DNA of 64,000 nt from Pseudoxanthomonas kaohsiungensis (GTDB lineage Bacteria; Pseudomonadota; Gammaproteobacteria; Xanthomonadales; Xanthomonadaceae). Positions 62,913 to 64,000 of the stretch are shown piece after piece (the stretch's first letter is position 1; every line of letters begins with the position of its first letter). The stretch spans positions 1 through 64,000 of the forward strand of contig NZ_PDWO01000008.1 in NCBI RefSeq assembly GCF_010211765.1. The letters run 5' to 3'. A program made the position numbers and the translations under genes. A model generated the notes under the pieces. It was not told where the DNA came from. It ran no database searches and was given only the letters and a program-made list of their open reading frames with translations.

Positions 62913-63986
62913 ATGAGCAACCACCAAGTCCTGACCGCCTCGCTTGAACGGCTGGTCGAGCCGTCTTCACAGCTGCCGCTGGCGGCGCCGCTCGCCCGCT
63001 GGAGCGTCCGCGAGCAGGCGCCGGGGCTGGGGGTCGAATTGCTGATTGGATTCCCCGTGACGGCCGATGGCGTCGCAGGCCTGGAGCGGCAGGCGCGGAC
63101 GCGACTGGAGGCGGCCGGCGCCTCGCTCGCCGTCTTCGACGTCCGCACCCGCATCGCCGCCCACGCGGTCCAGCCCGGCCTGTCGCCCGCGCCGCGCGTG
63201 CGCAACGTAATCGCGGTCGGCTCGGGCAAGGGCGGCGTTGGCAAGTCGACCACCGCGGTCAACCTGGCGCTGGCGCTGCAGCGCCTGGGTGCCCGGGTCG
63301 GCGTGCTGGACGCGGACGTCTACGGCCCCAGCGTGCCGGCGATGCTCGGCCTGTCCGGCCGGCCGGAGAGCCCGGATGACAAGTCGATCGAGCCGATGCG
63401 CGCGTTCGGCGTGGAGGCGATGTCGATCGGCCTGCTGGTCGACACCGACACGCCGATGATCTGGCGTGGACCGATGGCCACTTCGGCGCTGACCCAGCTG
63501 TTCACCGACACCCGCTGGGGCGACCTGGACTACCTGGTCGTCGACCTGCCGCCGGGCACCGGCGACATCCAGCTCACCCTGGCGCAGAAGATCCCGGTGG
63601 CCGGCGCGGTGATCGTGACCACGCCGCAGGAGATCGCCACGCTCGATGCGCGCAAGGCGCTGAAGATGTTCGAGAAGGTCAACGTGCCGGTGCTGGGCAT
63701 CGTCGAGAACATGGCCGTGCACGTGTGCTCGAACTGCGGCCATGCCGAGCACCTGTTCGGCCAGGGCGGCGGGCAGGCGATGGCCGCGCAGTACGGCGTG
63801 CCGCTGCTGGGGTCGCTGCCGCTGGACCTGCGCATCCGCGAGCAGGGCGACGCCGGCACGCCGGTGGTCGCCGCCGCGCCGGACTCGGCGCCCGCGCAGG
63901 CCTACCTGGCCGCCGCGCAGGCGCTGGCCGCGCACCTGGCGGGGCGGCCGCGGGCCTCCATCCCGATCGCCTCGAGCCTGGCCTGA
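62913..63986 (+). CDS. apbC: Mrp/ApbC iron-sulfur cluster carrier ATPase
   Basis: This P-loop protein delivers Fe-S clusters. The 357-residue protein has an N-terminal MIP18-like region, a deviant Walker A GSGKGGVGKST (103-113), DADVYGPSVP, VVDLPPGTGDIQLTL and a cluster-ligating CxxC (Cys272, Cys275 in VCSNCGH). ATG 62913 gives the family N-terminus. It is divergent from the TonB receptor; in most relatives metG would be next door. Confidence 0.95.
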   Translation: MSNHQVLTASLERLVEPSSQLPLAAPLARWSVREQAPGLGVELLIGFPVTADGVAGLERQARTRLEAAGASLAVFDVRTRIAAHAVQPGLSPAPRVRNVIAVGSGKGGVGKSTTAVNLALALQRLGARVGVLDADVYGPSVPAMLGLSGRPESPDDKSIEPMRAFGVEAMSIGLLVDTDTPMIWRGPMATSALTQLFTDTRWGDLDYLVVDLPPGTGDIQLTLAQKIPVAGAVIVTTPQEIATLDARKALKMFEKVNVPVLGIVENMAVHVCSNCGHAEHLFGQGGGQAMAAQYGVPLLGSLPLDLRIREQGDAGTPVVAAAPDSAPAQAYLAAAQALAAHLAGRPRASIPIASSLA

Positions 63987-64000
63987 TATCCGGCCCAGGG

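Overview
The window is high-GC, gene-dense gammaproteobacterial chromosome. Gene order (tRNA-Ser/dnaX-ybaB-recR; yceF/yceD-rpmF-fabH-fabD-fabG-acpP-fabF; rpoE-rseA-mucD-lepA-lepB-rnc-era-recO) and the GTAG-type intergenic REP palindromes point to the Xanthomonadaceae/Lysobacteraceae (Lysobacter, Luteimonas, Pseudoxanthomonas or a relative). This placement rests on synteny and protein character, not on a database search.

Layout. 1-507: the cut end of an IS3-family element. 508-1147: repeats built from tRNA-Ser 3'-end sequence, then tRNA-Ser(GGA) with its promoter and terminator. 1232-4281: dnaX-ybaB-recR. 4282-5520: hinT between five paired REP elements, one of them tandemly duplicated. 5548-9992 (minus): an Slp-type lipoprotein and a translationally coupled moxR-DUF58-transglutaminase operon. 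10040-14834: three envelope glycosylation genes. 14842-21171: yceF (minus), then yceD-rpmF and the type II fatty-acid synthesis cluster. 21321-27073: pabB-mltG-tmk-holB-pilZ and a DUF4380-like protein. 27150-29225 (minus): a FadJ-type beta-oxidation protein. 29521-38348: the sigma-E regulon head (rpoE-rseA-mucD) followed by lepA-lepB-DUF4845-rnc-era-recO. 38547-41853: acetyltransferase, carbon-nitrogen hydrolase, PAP2 phosphatase and GT4 glycosyltransferase. 42027-46716: xseA, a hexanucleotide microsatellite, two inverted copies of a structured repeat, queG and the NAD(P)HX repair gene nnr. 46697-52697: tsaE-amiC-mutL-DUF1684-TraB/GumN. 52762-56088 (minus): rsxB-like ferredoxin, HAD hydrolase, metG. 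56231-62750 (minus): DUF2147, Sel1-like protein, S9 peptidase and a TonB-dependent receptor. 62913-63986: mrp/apbC.

Most genes are housekeeping: replication and repair (dnaX, holB, recR, recO, mutL, xseA), translation (lepA, metG, queG, tsaE), lipids (fab genes), secretion (lepB) and envelope stress (rpoE-rseA-mucD). The accessory interest lies between genes and at one gene start. (a) Several genes take their TAG stop from the GTAG signature of an adjoining REP palindrome. (b) Two inverted copies of a 152-bp element at 43567-44012 share a core but have different, still self-complementary arms, as if selected for a three-way-junction fold. (c) The TonB-dependent receptor is out of frame at a CT repeat in its signal-peptide region. 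(d) Several promoters have a -10 box 6-10 nt before the start codon, implying leaderless or near-leaderless transcripts (queG, nnr, amiC, the GNAT gene, yceD). (e) A well-formed sigma-E promoter precedes rpoE.
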